64,000 nt of DNA from positions 92,474 through 156,473 of the forward strand of contig NZ_POQS01000002.1 of the NCBI RefSeq assembly GCF_002885955.2, given 5' to 3'. Below the pieces are notes generated by a model. It worked only from the letters and a program-made list of their open reading frames with translations. It did not search any database and was not told the DNA's origin. Each line of letters opens with the position of its first letter. Position 1 is the stretch's first letter. Below are positions 27,698-35,931 of the stretch, in pieces. A program made the translations under genes and the position numbers. Origin of the DNA: Achromobacter pulmonis (GTDB lineage Bacteria; Pseudomonadota; Gammaproteobacteria; Burkholderiales; Burkholderiaceae_B).

Positions 27698-27708
27698 TCC
27701 GGATATTG
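27698..27708 (-). promoter_or_regulatory. Candidate IclR half-site, flavin-reductase side
   Basis: On the minus strand this reads CAATATCCGGA, 18 bases before the flavin reductase start. It matches CAATATTCGGA at 27819-27829 in ten of eleven positions but in the opposite orientation. Confidence 0.45.
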
Positions 27709-27818
27709 AACATCAGAATTTGGACTCTTTCATGCGCATACAGTGCGCCTAGCCTTATTTTCCGGCGTAGACCGCACAAGCCGGAACATGCCTGCGGAAG
27801 CTCTATCTCAAATTAGTC

Positions 27819-27829
27819 CAATATTCGGA
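27819..27829 (+). promoter_or_regulatory. Candidate IclR half-site, Bug side
   Basis: CAATATTCGGA on the plus strand, 94 bases before the Bug start at 27923. It is the inverted partner of the site at 27698-27708, as expected for one regulator acting on both divergent promoters. Confidence 0.45.
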
Positions 27830-27922
27830 ACTTTTCTCCAAATTGGCGTTGTCCGGCATGGCGGGAATTCCTAGAGTGTCATCAAACAAGCAAAACGCGA
27901 TGACACGCACAGGAGACTGACC

Positions 27923-28891
27923 ATGAACCGCAACGCGCTGCGCGCCTGCGCCACTGTGGCGCTGACCGCCCTTACCTCGATGGCCCATGCCGCCTGGCCC
28001 GACAAGCCCGTGAAGATCGTCGTGCCCTACCCGCCCGGCGGCAATGTGGACGTGGCGGCGCGGCTAATTGCGCCGGGGCTGCAGGAGGCGCTGGGCCAGC
28101 CCTTCATCGTCGAAAACAAGCCCGGCGCGGGCGGCATGATCGCCGGAGAACAGGTGGCCCGCTCGGCCCCGGACGGGTACACGCTGTTCATGGCCGCGAA
28201 TGGTCCGCTGCTGTTTTCGCCGCTGATTTTCAAGCGCGACGCATACAGGTGGGATCGGAATTTTGCGCCTATCAGTTCGGTTTCGTTCACGCCGCTGGTG
28301 CTGCAGGTGCGGCCCGAGTTGAAGGTGAGGAACCTGGGAGAGCTGTTGGCGCTGGCGAAGAAGGAGCCGGGCAAGCTGAACATGGCGTCGCCGGGCGCCG
28401 GCACGACCAACCATCTGGTGAGTGAGCTGCTGCAGTCGCTAACCGGCGCGCGCTGGACGACGGCGCAATACAAGGGGAACGCGCCGGCCACGACGGACCT
28501 GCTGGGCGGCCAGGTGGATTTCAATTTCGATCAGATTTCGGTGGCGCTGCCTTACGTGAAGGACGGGCGGCTGCGGGCGCTGGCGGTCACGACCGCCGAG
28601 CGCGTGCCGTCGATGCCCGACGTTCCCACGTTCGCGGAAGCCGGCGTGCAGGGCATGGAGGCGTCCACTTTCACCGGGCTGCTGGCGCCGAAGGGCACGC
28701 CGCCCGGGGTCCTGGACAAGTTGAGCGCGGCGCTGGGCAAGATTCTGGCGCAGCCGGCAATCATCCAGCGTTTCGACGAGCTGGGCGCGCAGGCGCGCGG
28801 CAGTTCGCCCGAGGAATTCACGCGTTACTTGGCCGCGGAAGACGCGCGCTGGACGCCGATCATCAAGCGCGCCGGCATTACGGCGAATTGA
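27923..28891 (+). CDS. Bug-type substrate-binding protein (TTT family)
   Basis: 322 residues with a signal peptide ending near AHAAW. Bug hallmarks: DKPVKIVVPYPPGGNVDVAA, GQPFIVENKPGAGGMIAGEQ and RSAPDGYTLFMAAN. Bug proteins are periplasmic receptors that bind carboxylates, amides or aromatic acids, usually feeding TctAB-type carriers encoded elsewhere. It opens the operon with RidA, hydrolase, hydratase and aldolase genes and probably captures their pathway substrate. ATG is preceded by AGGAGA. Confidence 0.95.
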   Translation: MNRNALRACATVALTALTSMAHAAWPDKPVKIVVPYPPGGNVDVAARLIAPGLQEALGQPFIVENKPGAGGMIAGEQVARSAPDGYTLFMAANGPLLFSPLIFKRDAYRWDRNFAPISSVSFTPLVLQVRPELKVRNLGELLALAKKEPGKLNMASPGAGTTNHLVSELLQSLTGARWTTAQYKGNAPATTDLLGGQVDFNFDQISVALPYVKDGRLRALAVTTAERVPSMPDVPTFAEAGVQGMEASTFTGLLAPKGTPPGVLDKLSAALGKILAQPAIIQRFDELGAQARGSSPEEFTRYLAAEDARWTPIIKRAGITAN

Positions 28892-28952
28892 ATCCGGACG
28901 CGCCCGCGACGCGGCGCGCCTTCCCCCTTACTTTCCCGATACGGAATCCGCC

Positions 28953-29333
28953 ATGAGCAGACGCAGCATCTATGCCGAAGGCTTCAGCCACAAGAATCCC
29001 ATTCCCGCCGCCTGCCGGATCGGCCCCATGCTGTATTCCGGCAGCATCCAGGGCACCGACCCGGCGACGGGCGCTTACGGCGCATCGCTGGAACGCCAGT
29101 GCGAACTGATGTTCGATCACGTGCGCCGCATTGTGGAAGCAGGCGGGGGCACACTGGGCCACATCGCCAAAATGACAGTGTGGATGCGCGACCGCAGCCA
29201 GCGTGCGGCGCTGAACGCGGCGTGGCTGCAGGCGTTTCCGGATGCGCAGGATCGCCCGGCGCGCCACACCATGCAGGCGGATCTGGATGGTGACAAACTC
29301 ATCGAGTGCGATTTCGTCGCGGTGATCGGATAA
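28953..29333 (+). CDS. RidA family protein
   Basis: 126 residues of the YjgF/YER057c/RidA fold: an early SRRSIYAEGFSHKNPIPAAC, then YSGSIQGTDPATG and the FDHVRRIVEAGGGTLGHIAK signature, ending ARHTMQADLDGDKLIECDFV. Family members deaminate reactive enamines/imines; several lineages accompany aromatic or amino-muconate pathways as deaminases. Its presence among meta-cleavage type enzymes points to an amino-substituted intermediate. The key arginine of RidA (near C-terminal RHTM) is present. Confidence 0.88.
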   Translation: MSRRSIYAEGFSHKNPIPAACRIGPMLYSGSIQGTDPATGAYGASLERQCELMFDHVRRIVEAGGGTLGHIAKMTVWMRDRSQRAALNAAWLQAFPDAQDRPARHTMQADLDGDKLIECDFVAVIG

Positions 29334-29344
29334 GGGAACCGGCG

Positions 29345-30217
29345 ATGACGCAATACCAACACTTCCATACCCATCCGACCGCGCCGGCGTATCGCTTGCC
29401 GCCGGGCTCGTGCGACAGCCAGTTTCATGTATTCGGGCCGGCGGACCGCTATCCGGTGCGTCCGGGCGCGGCGTATGAAATGCCTGACGCAACGATCGAG
29501 ACGGCGCTGGGCCTGCACCGGCTGCTCGGCATCGAGCGCGGCGTGATCGTGCAGGCCACCACATATGGCGCCGACCACCAGGTCGTGCTGGACGGTCTCG
29601 CCGCGGCCGGCCCGTCGTACCGCGGCTGCGCGAATGCCGTGGTGCTGGCCGAGCGCGATGACGCGTACATCCAGAAGCTGCACGACGCGGGCGTGCGCGG
29701 CGCGCGCTTCACGCGCCAGGGGCTGGGCATCAGCATGGCGCCGGCCGTGTTCGACCGCGCCATCGCGCGCATCCGCGAGCTGGGCTGGTACGCCAAGTTC
29801 CAGCCGGAGCCCGACGGCATGATGGCGCAGATGGAGCAGTTCGAAGCGCTGGACATCCCGGTGCTGCTGGACCACATGGGCCGCGCCGATCCGGGCGCGG
29901 GCGCGGCCGATCCCACGCGGCGCAGCCTGGAATCGCTGCTGGCCCGCGGCAATTTCTGGGTGATGCTGTCCTTGACGGAGAAGCTGTCGCGCACGGGAGA
30001 GCCCTGGGACGACGTGATTCCGCTGGCCCAGGCGCTGATCGCCGCGAACCCCGATCGCGTGATCTGGGGCAGCGACTGGCCGCATCCGGTGTCGGTCAAG
30101 GCGACGCCGGACGAGGGCAGGCTGCTGGACCAGTTGGCGCGCTACGCAGGCGATGACGCCACGCTCAGGAAGATTCTGGTCGACAACCCCGCGCGCCTTT
30201 TTGGATTCGACGAATGA
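29345..30217 (+). CDS. Amidohydrolase-2/LigI-like lactonase
   Basis: 290 residues from ATG 29345. The TIM-barrel pattern of 2-pyrone-4,6-dicarboxylate hydrolase-like proteins is clear: CDSQFHVFGPADRYPVRPGA, ATTYGADHQVVLDGL, LDHMGRAD, and WGSDWPHP near the end. The usual first His of HxH is Gln (SQFH), while the second His, a later HMG histidine and the SDWPHP aspartate remain. LigI-type members hydrolyse cyclic lactones without needing a metal. It overlaps the next gene (ATGA). Confidence 0.85.
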   Translation: MTQYQHFHTHPTAPAYRLPPGSCDSQFHVFGPADRYPVRPGAAYEMPDATIETALGLHRLLGIERGVIVQATTYGADHQVVLDGLAAAGPSYRGCANAVVLAERDDAYIQKLHDAGVRGARFTRQGLGISMAPAVFDRAIARIRELGWYAKFQPEPDGMMAQMEQFEALDIPVLLDHMGRADPGAGAADPTRRSLESLLARGNFWVMLSLTEKLSRTGEPWDDVIPLAQALIAANPDRVIWGSDWPHPVSVKATPDEGRLLDQLARYAGDDATLRKILVDNPARLFGFDE

Positions 30218-31101
30218 AACTGCTCAGCTTCACCCATGAAGGCCGCGCGCGCTTTGGCGCCCTGCGCGGCCAGGACGAGATTGTTGCGCTCGATGGCCAG
30301 GGCCACGACAGCCTGCGCGCCGCGCTGGAAGCAGGCGCCCTGCCCGCCCTGGCGCGCCTGGCCGGCTCGCTGCCGGTCACGCACCGGCTGAGTCAGGTGC
30401 GCGTGCTGCCGCCGGTTCCCGCGCCCGAGAAGATCATCTGCGTGGGCGTGAACTACGGCAAACGCAACGAGGAGTACCAGGACGGCAGCGCGCCGCCCGC
30501 CTATCCCAGCGTGTTCCCGCGCTTTCCGGGCTCTTTCGTGGGGCACGGCGAGCCCTTGCTGCGCCCGCCGGAGTCCGGGCAGCTCGACTACGAGGGCGAA
30601 ATCGCTATCGTCATCGGCAAGACCGGCCGGCGCATCGCCGCGCAAGACGCCTGGAGTCACATCGCCGGCCTGACCTGCCTGAACGAAGGCACGGTGCGCG
30701 ACTGGGTCAGGCACGGCAAATTCAACGTGACCCAGGGCAAGAACTTCGACGCCAGCGGTTCGATGGGTCCATGGATGGTGACGGCCGACGAGTTCGACCC
30801 CGCCGCACCGCTGACGGTGCGCACGCGCGTCAACGGCGAGCTGCGCCAGCAGGACTCCACCGACAACCTGATGTTCCCCTTCGCCGAACTGATCCGCTAT
30901 ATCTCCATCTGGACCACGCTCAAGCCGGGCGACGTCATCTCCACCGGCACCCCTATCGGCGCCGGCGTGCGCTTCACGCCGCCGCGCTTCCTGAAGCCGG
31001 GCGACGTGGTCGAGGTGGAAGTGGCCGGCATCGGCATCCTGTCCAACCCTGTGGCTGACGAGTCGGCCGCGCCCGCGCAAGGAACCCGCCATGCTCAATG
31101 A
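30214..31101 (+). CDS. Fumarylacetoacetate hydrolase family protein (HpaG-like)
   Basis: 295 residues. The N-terminal part is a small leading domain; the catalytic FAH fold begins near IICVGVNYGKRNEEYQ. Metal ligands are in DYEGEIAIVIG (Glu-x-Glu), and the family loop FDASGSMGPWMV and ISTGTPIGAGVRF are present. FAH proteins cleave C-C bonds, decarboxylate or isomerise 2-oxo acids; HpaG decarboxylates/isomerises in the homoprotocatechuate route. Start in an ATGA overlap with the lactonase; the hydratase overlaps its end by 11 bases. Confidence 0.9.
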   Translation: MKLLSFTHEGRARFGALRGQDEIVALDGQGHDSLRAALEAGALPALARLAGSLPVTHRLSQVRVLPPVPAPEKIICVGVNYGKRNEEYQDGSAPPAYPSVFPRFPGSFVGHGEPLLRPPESGQLDYEGEIAIVIGKTGRRIAAQDAWSHIAGLTCLNEGTVRDWVRHGKFNVTQGKNFDASGSMGPWMVTADEFDPAAPLTVRTRVNGELRQQDSTDNLMFPFAELIRYISIWTTLKPGDVISTGTPIGAGVRFTPPRFLKPGDVVEVEVAGIGILSNPVADESAAPAQGTRHAQ

Positions 31102-31873
31102 AGACGACCGCATCCGCGCCGCCAGCCTCCTGCTGGAGGCAGAACGCAGCGGCGTACCCACCACGCAACTCGACCAGGTTTTTCCAGGCATCGAGATCGC
31201 CGACGCCTATGCGATCCAGAAGCGCATCATCGACCAGAAACTCGCCGCGGGGGCCAGGTTGCGCGGCCACAAGATCGGCCTGACTTCCAAGGCGATGCAA
31301 AGCACGGTCGGCATCGACGAGCCGGACTACGGGCATTTGCTGGACACGATGTTCTATCAGGACGGCGAGACCATTCCCACCGCCAGGCTGATCGTGCCCC
31401 GCGTGGAGGTGGAACTGGCTTTCGTGCTGGGCAAGCCGCTGCAGGGTCCCGACGTGAGCCTGTTCGACGTGCTGGACGCCACCGACTATGTGGTGCCGGC
31501 GCTGGAACTGATAGACGGACGCAGCAAGTATCCGCGCCGCATCGTCGACAACATCGCCGACAACGCCGCCTGCGCCGGCATCGTGCTGGGCGGCCGGCCC
31601 GTGCGGCCGCTGGACATCGACCTGCGATGGGTGGGCGCCCTGCTCCTGAAAAACGGCGTGATCGAGGAATCGGGCGTGTCCGCCGCCGTGCTGGGGCACC
31701 CGGCGCTGGGCATCGCCTGGCTGGCCAACAAGCTGGCCCAGCACGATACCGGCCTGGCCGCCGGCCAGATCGTGCTGGCCGGGTCGTTCACCCGCACGGT
31801 GGCGGTCAAGAGCGGCGACACGCTGCATGCCGACTACGGCAAGCTGGGCAGCATCTCGGTCCATTTTTCCTAG
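31091..31873 (+). CDS. 2-oxo-hepta-4-ene-1,7-dioate hydratase-like protein (HpaH family)
   Basis: 260 residues. Family text: IADAYAIQKRIIDQKLAAGA, GHKIGLTSKAMQSTVGIDEP, YGHLLDTMFYQDGETIP and VEVELAFVLGKPLQGP. MhpD/HpaH hydratases add water across the double bond of 2-oxopent-4-enoate or 2-oxohept-4-ene-dioate. The length matches HpaH (about 265). It follows a FAH protein and precedes a HpaI-type aldolase, the same order of reactions as in the homoprotocatechuate lower pathway. Confidence 0.92.
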   Translation: MLNEDDRIRAASLLLEAERSGVPTTQLDQVFPGIEIADAYAIQKRIIDQKLAAGARLRGHKIGLTSKAMQSTVGIDEPDYGHLLDTMFYQDGETIPTARLIVPRVEVELAFVLGKPLQGPDVSLFDVLDATDYVVPALELIDGRSKYPRRIVDNIADNAACAGIVLGGRPVRPLDIDLRWVGALLLKNGVIEESGVSAAVLGHPALGIAWLANKLAQHDTGLAAGQIVLAGSFTRTVAVKSGDTLHADYGKLGSISVHFS

Positions 31874-31881
31874 GACGCCGC

Positions 31882-32655
31882 ATGGAACTTCCCGTCAATT
31901 CCTTCAAGCGCGCGCTGCGCGAACAACGCCACCAGACTGGCCTGTGGGTCACGCTCGGGCATCCGAACAGCACCGAGCTGGTTGCCGCCAGCGGCTTCGA
32001 CTGGCTGCTGCTCGATACCGAACACACGCCGGCGCTGCTGCCGACGGTAATGGCCCAATTGCAGGCCGCGGCCGCCTATCGCAGCCATCCCGTCGTGCGG
32101 CCGTCGTGGAACGACAAGGTCCAGATCAAGCAATACCTGGACATCGGCGCGCAGACCCTGCTGCTGCCCTATGTGCAGAACGCGGCCGAAGCCGAGAGCG
32201 CGGTGGCCGGCATGCGCTACGCGCCGCGCGGCGTGCGGGGCGTCAGCGGCACCATGCGCGCCACGCGTTATGGCCGGGTGCCCGACTATATGCGCCGCTG
32301 CGAGGACGAGCTGTGCCTCCTGGTGCAGGCGGAGACCGGCGAGGCGCTGGAGAACCTGGACGCCATTATCGCGGTGGACGGTGTGGACGGCGTCTTCATC
32401 GGGCCGGCGGACCTGGCCGCCAGCCTGGGCTATCCCGGAGAACCGCAGCATCCGAAGGTGGTCGCCGAGGTCGAACGCGCCATCGGGCGGGTACGCGCGG
32501 CCGGCAAGGCGCCCGGCGTGCTGACGCCGGACGAGACGCTGGCGCGGCGGTACATGGCCGCGGGAAGTTTATACACGGCGGTGGGCGTGGATGCGGCGAT
32601 TCTGGCGCGGCACTGCGACCAGCTCGCGGCGCGGTTCGCTGCCGCCCCTGGCTAG
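31882..32655 (+). CDS. HpcH/HpaI family aldolase
   Basis: 257 residues from ATG 31882, eight bases after the hydratase stop. HpaI pattern: FDWLLLDTEHTPALLPTVMA, TLLLPYVQNAAEAESAV, VRGVSGTMRATRYGR, VQAETGEALENLDAI and GVFIGPADLAASLGYPGE with the metal-binding Glu and Asp. It is expected to split 4-hydroxy-2-oxoheptanedioate or a related compound to pyruvate and an aldehyde. Last gene of the divergent operon; converges on the SDR gene. Confidence 0.93.
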   Translation: MELPVNSFKRALREQRHQTGLWVTLGHPNSTELVAASGFDWLLLDTEHTPALLPTVMAQLQAAAAYRSHPVVRPSWNDKVQIKQYLDIGAQTLLLPYVQNAAEAESAVAGMRYAPRGVRGVSGTMRATRYGRVPDYMRRCEDELCLLVQAETGEALENLDAIIAVDGVDGVFIGPADLAASLGYPGEPQHPKVVAEVERAIGRVRAAGKAPGVLTPDETLARRYMAAGSLYTAVGVDAAILARHCDQLAARFAAAPG

Positions 32656-32666
32656 CACACCTGCCC

Positions 32667-33416
32667 TCACTTCACCGCCGCATTCCCGCCGTCCGCGAAC
32701 AAGGCGGAACCCGTGACGAAACTCGCCATGGAACTCGCCAGAAACAAGGCGGCCGAAGCGATCTCCTCGGGACGGGCGATCCGCTTCATCGCGTGCAGTC
32801 CCGCCGCCCATTCCTTCTGCGCGCTGTCGCCCGCCATCGCCGTGTCCACGCCGCCGGGCAGGAGCGCGTTGGCCCTGATGCCCTTGTCGCCATAGTCAGC
32901 GGCGATGCCTTTGACCAGTCCCATCAGCCCCGCTTTGGCGGCCGCATAGGCCGCCATGCCGGGCAGTCCCACGCTGGTGCCGACAAAGCTGGACGTGAAA
33001 ATGATCGCTCCGCCCTTGCGCTCGAGCATGGCGGGGATCTGATGCGCGCTGCCCAGAAACGCCGAATGCAGGTTCGCCGCTATCGTCGTTTGCCAGTCGG
33101 CAAAGGCAATATCGGCCAGCGGCGCTATGGGTCCGGTGGCGCCGGCGTTGTTGAACGCGATATCCAGGCCGCCGAATTCCGCGACCGCCGCTGAGATCAA
33201 GCGTCTGTGGGTCTCGGGCCGGCAGGCGTCGCCGGCGACCACGCTCGCCTTTCCGCCCTGGCCGCGAATGCGCGCGGCCACCTCCTCCAACGCCGATTCA
33301 CCCCTGGCGTTCAAGACGACGGCGGCGCCCTGCGCGCTGAACAAGAGCGCGGCGGCGCGCCCGATTCCCGACGATGCGCCCGTGATGATGGCGACTTTAT
33401 CCTGCAGCAACCCCAT
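32667..33416 (-). CDS. Short-chain dehydrogenase/reductase
   Basis: 249 residues from ATG 33416 with GGAG seven bases upstream. Rossmann motif ITGASSGIGRAAAL (residues 11-24), NNAGATGPIAP, catalytic Ser in FTSSFVGTSV and YAAAK (Tyr-x3-Lys), ending MASFVTGSALFADGGNAAVK. NAD(P)-dependent classical SDR of the FabG-like group. It faces the aldolase gene from the opposite strand, so a link with that pathway is possible but not shown. Confidence 0.94.
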   Translation of the reverse strand: MGLLQDKVAIITGASSGIGRAAALLFSAQGAAVVLNARGESALEEVAARIRGQGGKASVVAGDACRPETHRRLISAAVAEFGGLDIAFNNAGATGPIAPLADIAFADWQTTIAANLHSAFLGSAHQIPAMLERKGGAIIFTSSFVGTSVGLPGMAAYAAAKAGLMGLVKGIAADYGDKGIRANALLPGGVDTAMAGDSAQKEWAAGLHAMKRIARPEEIASAALFLASSMASFVTGSALFADGGNAAVK

Positions 33417-33531
33417 GGCGGCGCTCCGATATGAATGGTGTATCTTCATTGTCCGGAGCGTTGGCCGAGACGGATATCCGGTTCTTGCGGCCCGTTCGAC
33501 GCTCTCCCTGCAAGCCGCACGCGGAAACCCC

Positions 33532-33954
33532 ATGCGCAACCGCCCCGATCCATTCGCCCCGCCGAAACGGCGACAGCCCGCACGCCAGAACTCGCTCCTC
33601 TGGATTCTCGAACCCCTGGAGCGCGACGCCAATTACGCCCACCGCAAGATGTTCGGCTGCGACGCGGCCTACCTGGATGAGGCGCTGTACCTGGTGGCCG
33701 CGGACCGCGACGATCCGTGGAGCGGCATTCTGGTGTGCACGTCGAAAGAACGGCATGCGGCGCTGATGGCCGAGCTGCCAGCCCTGCAGCCGCATCCCGT
33801 GCTGGGCAAGTGGCTGTACCTGCCGCAGACGGACGAGTCTTTCGAGGCGATCGCGCAGAAGCTGGTCGGGCTTGCGCTGGCGCGCGATCCGCGGCTGGGG
33901 GTGATACCCAAGCCGCGATCGCGGCGGCGCAGCGCCTGGCGTAACGAGGAATAA
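33532..33954 (+). CDS. TfoX-like/MmcQ-like small conserved protein
   Basis: 140 residues from ATG 33532, with GGAA just upstream. The core YAHRKMFGCDAAYLDEALYL then SGILVCTSKERHAALMAELP is like the TfoX N-terminal/YjbR type small alpha-beta fold, but the resemblance is only by eye. Basic N- and C-terminal ends (RRQPAR, RSRRRSAWR) would suit nucleic-acid contact. It stands alone between divergent and convergent genes. Confidence 0.55.
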   Translation: MRNRPDPFAPPKRRQPARQNSLLWILEPLERDANYAHRKMFGCDAAYLDEALYLVAADRDDPWSGILVCTSKERHAALMAELPALQPHPVLGKWLYLPQTDESFEAIAQKLVGLALARDPRLGVIPKPRSRRRSAWRNEE

Positions 33955-33967
33955 AGGCAGCAGGTCC

Positions 33968-34768
33968 CTACAGATGGCGGTGGCTGCAAACCATGGGCTG
34001 CCCGGCAAGCGCCTCCATCAGCCCCGCCAGCCCGCGCGCGCTGCCGTCATCCAGGCCTTCGGTGCGGATCAGGCGAAAGCCCATCGCCAGGCTGTATTGC
34101 CAGTCCAGTTCCAGGATTCGGTAGTCGCGGCCATCCTGCGGGCAATGCCATTGCGCGGCCGGGTCTTCGTAGGCGGCGCCGATGAAGTCGACGTGCGAGT
34201 CGAACGGCGGCATGGATTCCAGCAGTTTGTCGGACCCCGGCAGGCTGGGCTCGGAAAGGTTTTCGCCGACCGCCACGTGCGGCGCGGGGCCGTCATAAGC
34301 CAGCAGCATCAGCGGAAAATGCCTGGGGTCGGCGTCATAGGCGGCGCGCGTGTCGGCGTTGAGGTACGGCCGCGCCGCCGGGCCCAGGCAGTATTGCGGG
34401 CTGTTCCAATCGCTGCCCTCGTTGTCCAGATACAGGTCGCCCGGCACGATACCGCGCTGGGATAGCAACGCCAGCGCCTCTTCCATGGTGTCGTTATGGC
34501 GTATGGGCAGGTCCGCCGGCAGGTGTCCCGCCTGCACGTACATCGCGATCACGTCGCCCGTCGTGCGCAGGCCGTCCCGGTGCTGGTACGACCCTTCGTT
34601 CAGGCCGGCCAGGCCGAAGCTCAGGTTCAGCAATGCGCGATACGGGATGCGGTCGCCGCGCGGTTCGAGCACGTATCCCCCTTCCAGCAGCCTGGCTTCC
34701 AGCGCGCGCCAGTCCGGCGGCGGCAAATGCATATCGCGTGGGCAAAGAAACTGGTGGTGTTCGGACAT
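33968..34768 (-). CDS. Hypothetical protein (266 aa)
   Basis: Soluble, acidic protein without signal peptide or membrane helix. Recognisable text: GGYVLEPRGDRIPYRALLNL, TTGDVIAMYVQAGHLPADLP, LLSQRGIVPGDLYLDNEGSD. I do not recognise the family. It is a stand-alone gene on the minus strand, 72 bases after the start-side of the Bug gene's stop, with a weak start site. Confidence 0.6.
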   Translation of the reverse strand: MSEHHQFLCPRDMHLPPPDWRALEARLLEGGYVLEPRGDRIPYRALLNLSFGLAGLNEGSYQHRDGLRTTGDVIAMYVQAGHLPADLPIRHNDTMEEALALLSQRGIVPGDLYLDNEGSDWNSPQYCLGPAARPYLNADTRAAYDADPRHFPLMLLAYDGPAPHVAVGENLSEPSLPGSDKLLESMPPFDSHVDFIGAAYEDPAAQWHCPQDGRDYRILELDWQYSLAMGFRLIRTEGLDDGSARGLAGLMEALAGQPMVCSHRHL

Positions 34769-34840
34769 GGACGACGCGTTCGTTCGAGGTTCGGGCGCGC
34801 CTTTTTAACATGGCGACGAGGACCTCGTCGGAACCGGGTG

Positions 34841-35809
34841 TCAATCCACCTTGGCGCCGGACCGTTCAACCAACGGCACCCATTTGGCGATATCCGCCTG
34901 GATGAACGCCGCCAGCCCGCTGGGCGGACCGTCGTGGAAGATCTCATAGCCCAGCGCCTGCAGGCGCCGGCGCTGTTCGTCGCCATCCATGACCTTGCGC
35001 GCGGCCGCGTTGATTCTGGCGACGACGTCGGGCGGGGTGCCGGCGGGCGCCATCAGGCCCAGGTCCACCGTGATGACGTACCCCGGCACGCCCTCCTCCA
35101 TCATGGTGGGCACGTCCGGCAGCAGCGGCGACCGGGCTTGTCCGGTGACGGCCAGCGCGCGCAGCTTGCCTTCCTTGACCAGGCCGGACACGCTGGGGGT
35201 GTTGTAGAAGGCGAACGCGACTTCGTGCGCCATGACGGCGGCCACGCCCTGCGGCGCGCCGCGATAGGGAATGTGGGCGGCCTGGGCGCCGGTGATGGAC
35301 AGCAGCAGTTCGGCCGACAGGTGGTGCGTGGTGCCGTTGCCGCCGGAGGAATACATCAGCTTGCCCGGCTGGGCCTTCAAGGCGGCGACCAGTTCGCGCA
35401 CCGAGCGGTACGGGCTGTCGGCCGGCACGATGAGGACGTTGGAACTGCCCGCCAGGTAGGCCACCGGGACGAAGTCCCTGGTCGGGTCGTAGGACAGTTT
35501 GGAGAACAGGCCCAGGTTGATGGCCCAGGTGTTGTTCGACCCCAGGACCAGCGTGTAGCCGTCGGGGGCCGATTTGGCCACATAGTTCATGGCGATCTGG
35601 CCGCCGCCGCCGGGCCGGTTCTCGACCACCACGGTCTGGCCCAGCAACTGGCTCAAGCCGGGCTGGACCGCGCGCGCCAGAATGTCGGCCGTGCTGCCCG
35701 CCGCCAGCGGCACGACCAGGGTGATGGGACGTTCGGGAAACGGCGCGGCGCCGGCCGGCATGGCGCCGAACCCCGCAAAGGCCAGGAGGGCCGCCAGTAG
35801 TGCTTTCAT
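34841..35809 (-). CDS. Bug-type substrate-binding protein (TTT family)
   Basis: 322 residues from ATG 35809 with GGAGG five bases upstream. Signal peptide ends near AGAAPF. Bug pattern: ERPITLVVPLAAGSTADILA, GQTVVVENRPGGGGQIAMNY, KSAPDGYTLVLGSN. No TctA/TctB genes nearby. It lies downstream of a same-strand LysR gene; a palindrome at 35917-35931 sits about 110 bases before its start. Ligand unknown. Confidence 0.95.
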   Translation of the reverse strand: MKALLAALLAFAGFGAMPAGAAPFPERPITLVVPLAAGSTADILARAVQPGLSQLLGQTVVVENRPGGGGQIAMNYVAKSAPDGYTLVLGSNNTWAINLGLFSKLSYDPTRDFVPVAYLAGSSNVLIVPADSPYRSVRELVAALKAQPGKLMYSSGGNGTTHHLSAELLLSITGAQAAHIPYRGAPQGVAAVMAHEVAFAFYNTPSVSGLVKEGKLRALAVTGQARSPLLPDVPTMMEEGVPGYVITVDLGLMAPAGTPPDVVARINAAARKVMDGDEQRRRLQALGYEIFHDGPPSGLAAFIQADIAKWVPLVERSGAKVD

Positions 35810-35916
35810 GATGCCTCCGCGGTGGTGCTTGCTGTGGAAACCATGCGGCATTGCATGATGCGAAGCAGCGTATCCGAGGCGGCCCGCCCGCAGAATAGGC
35901 GGGGTGCTATAGCGTC

Positions 35917-35931
35917 ATGCCATCATGGCAT
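35917..35931. promoter_or_regulatory. Palindrome before the Bug gene
   Basis: ATGCCATCATGGCAT, a perfect 7+1+7 palindrome overlapping the lysR stop. On the minus strand it is followed by CTATAGC, a heptamer that also follows the palindromes on the other side of lysR (36881-36887). Likely a second site of the same LysR. Confidence 0.45.
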
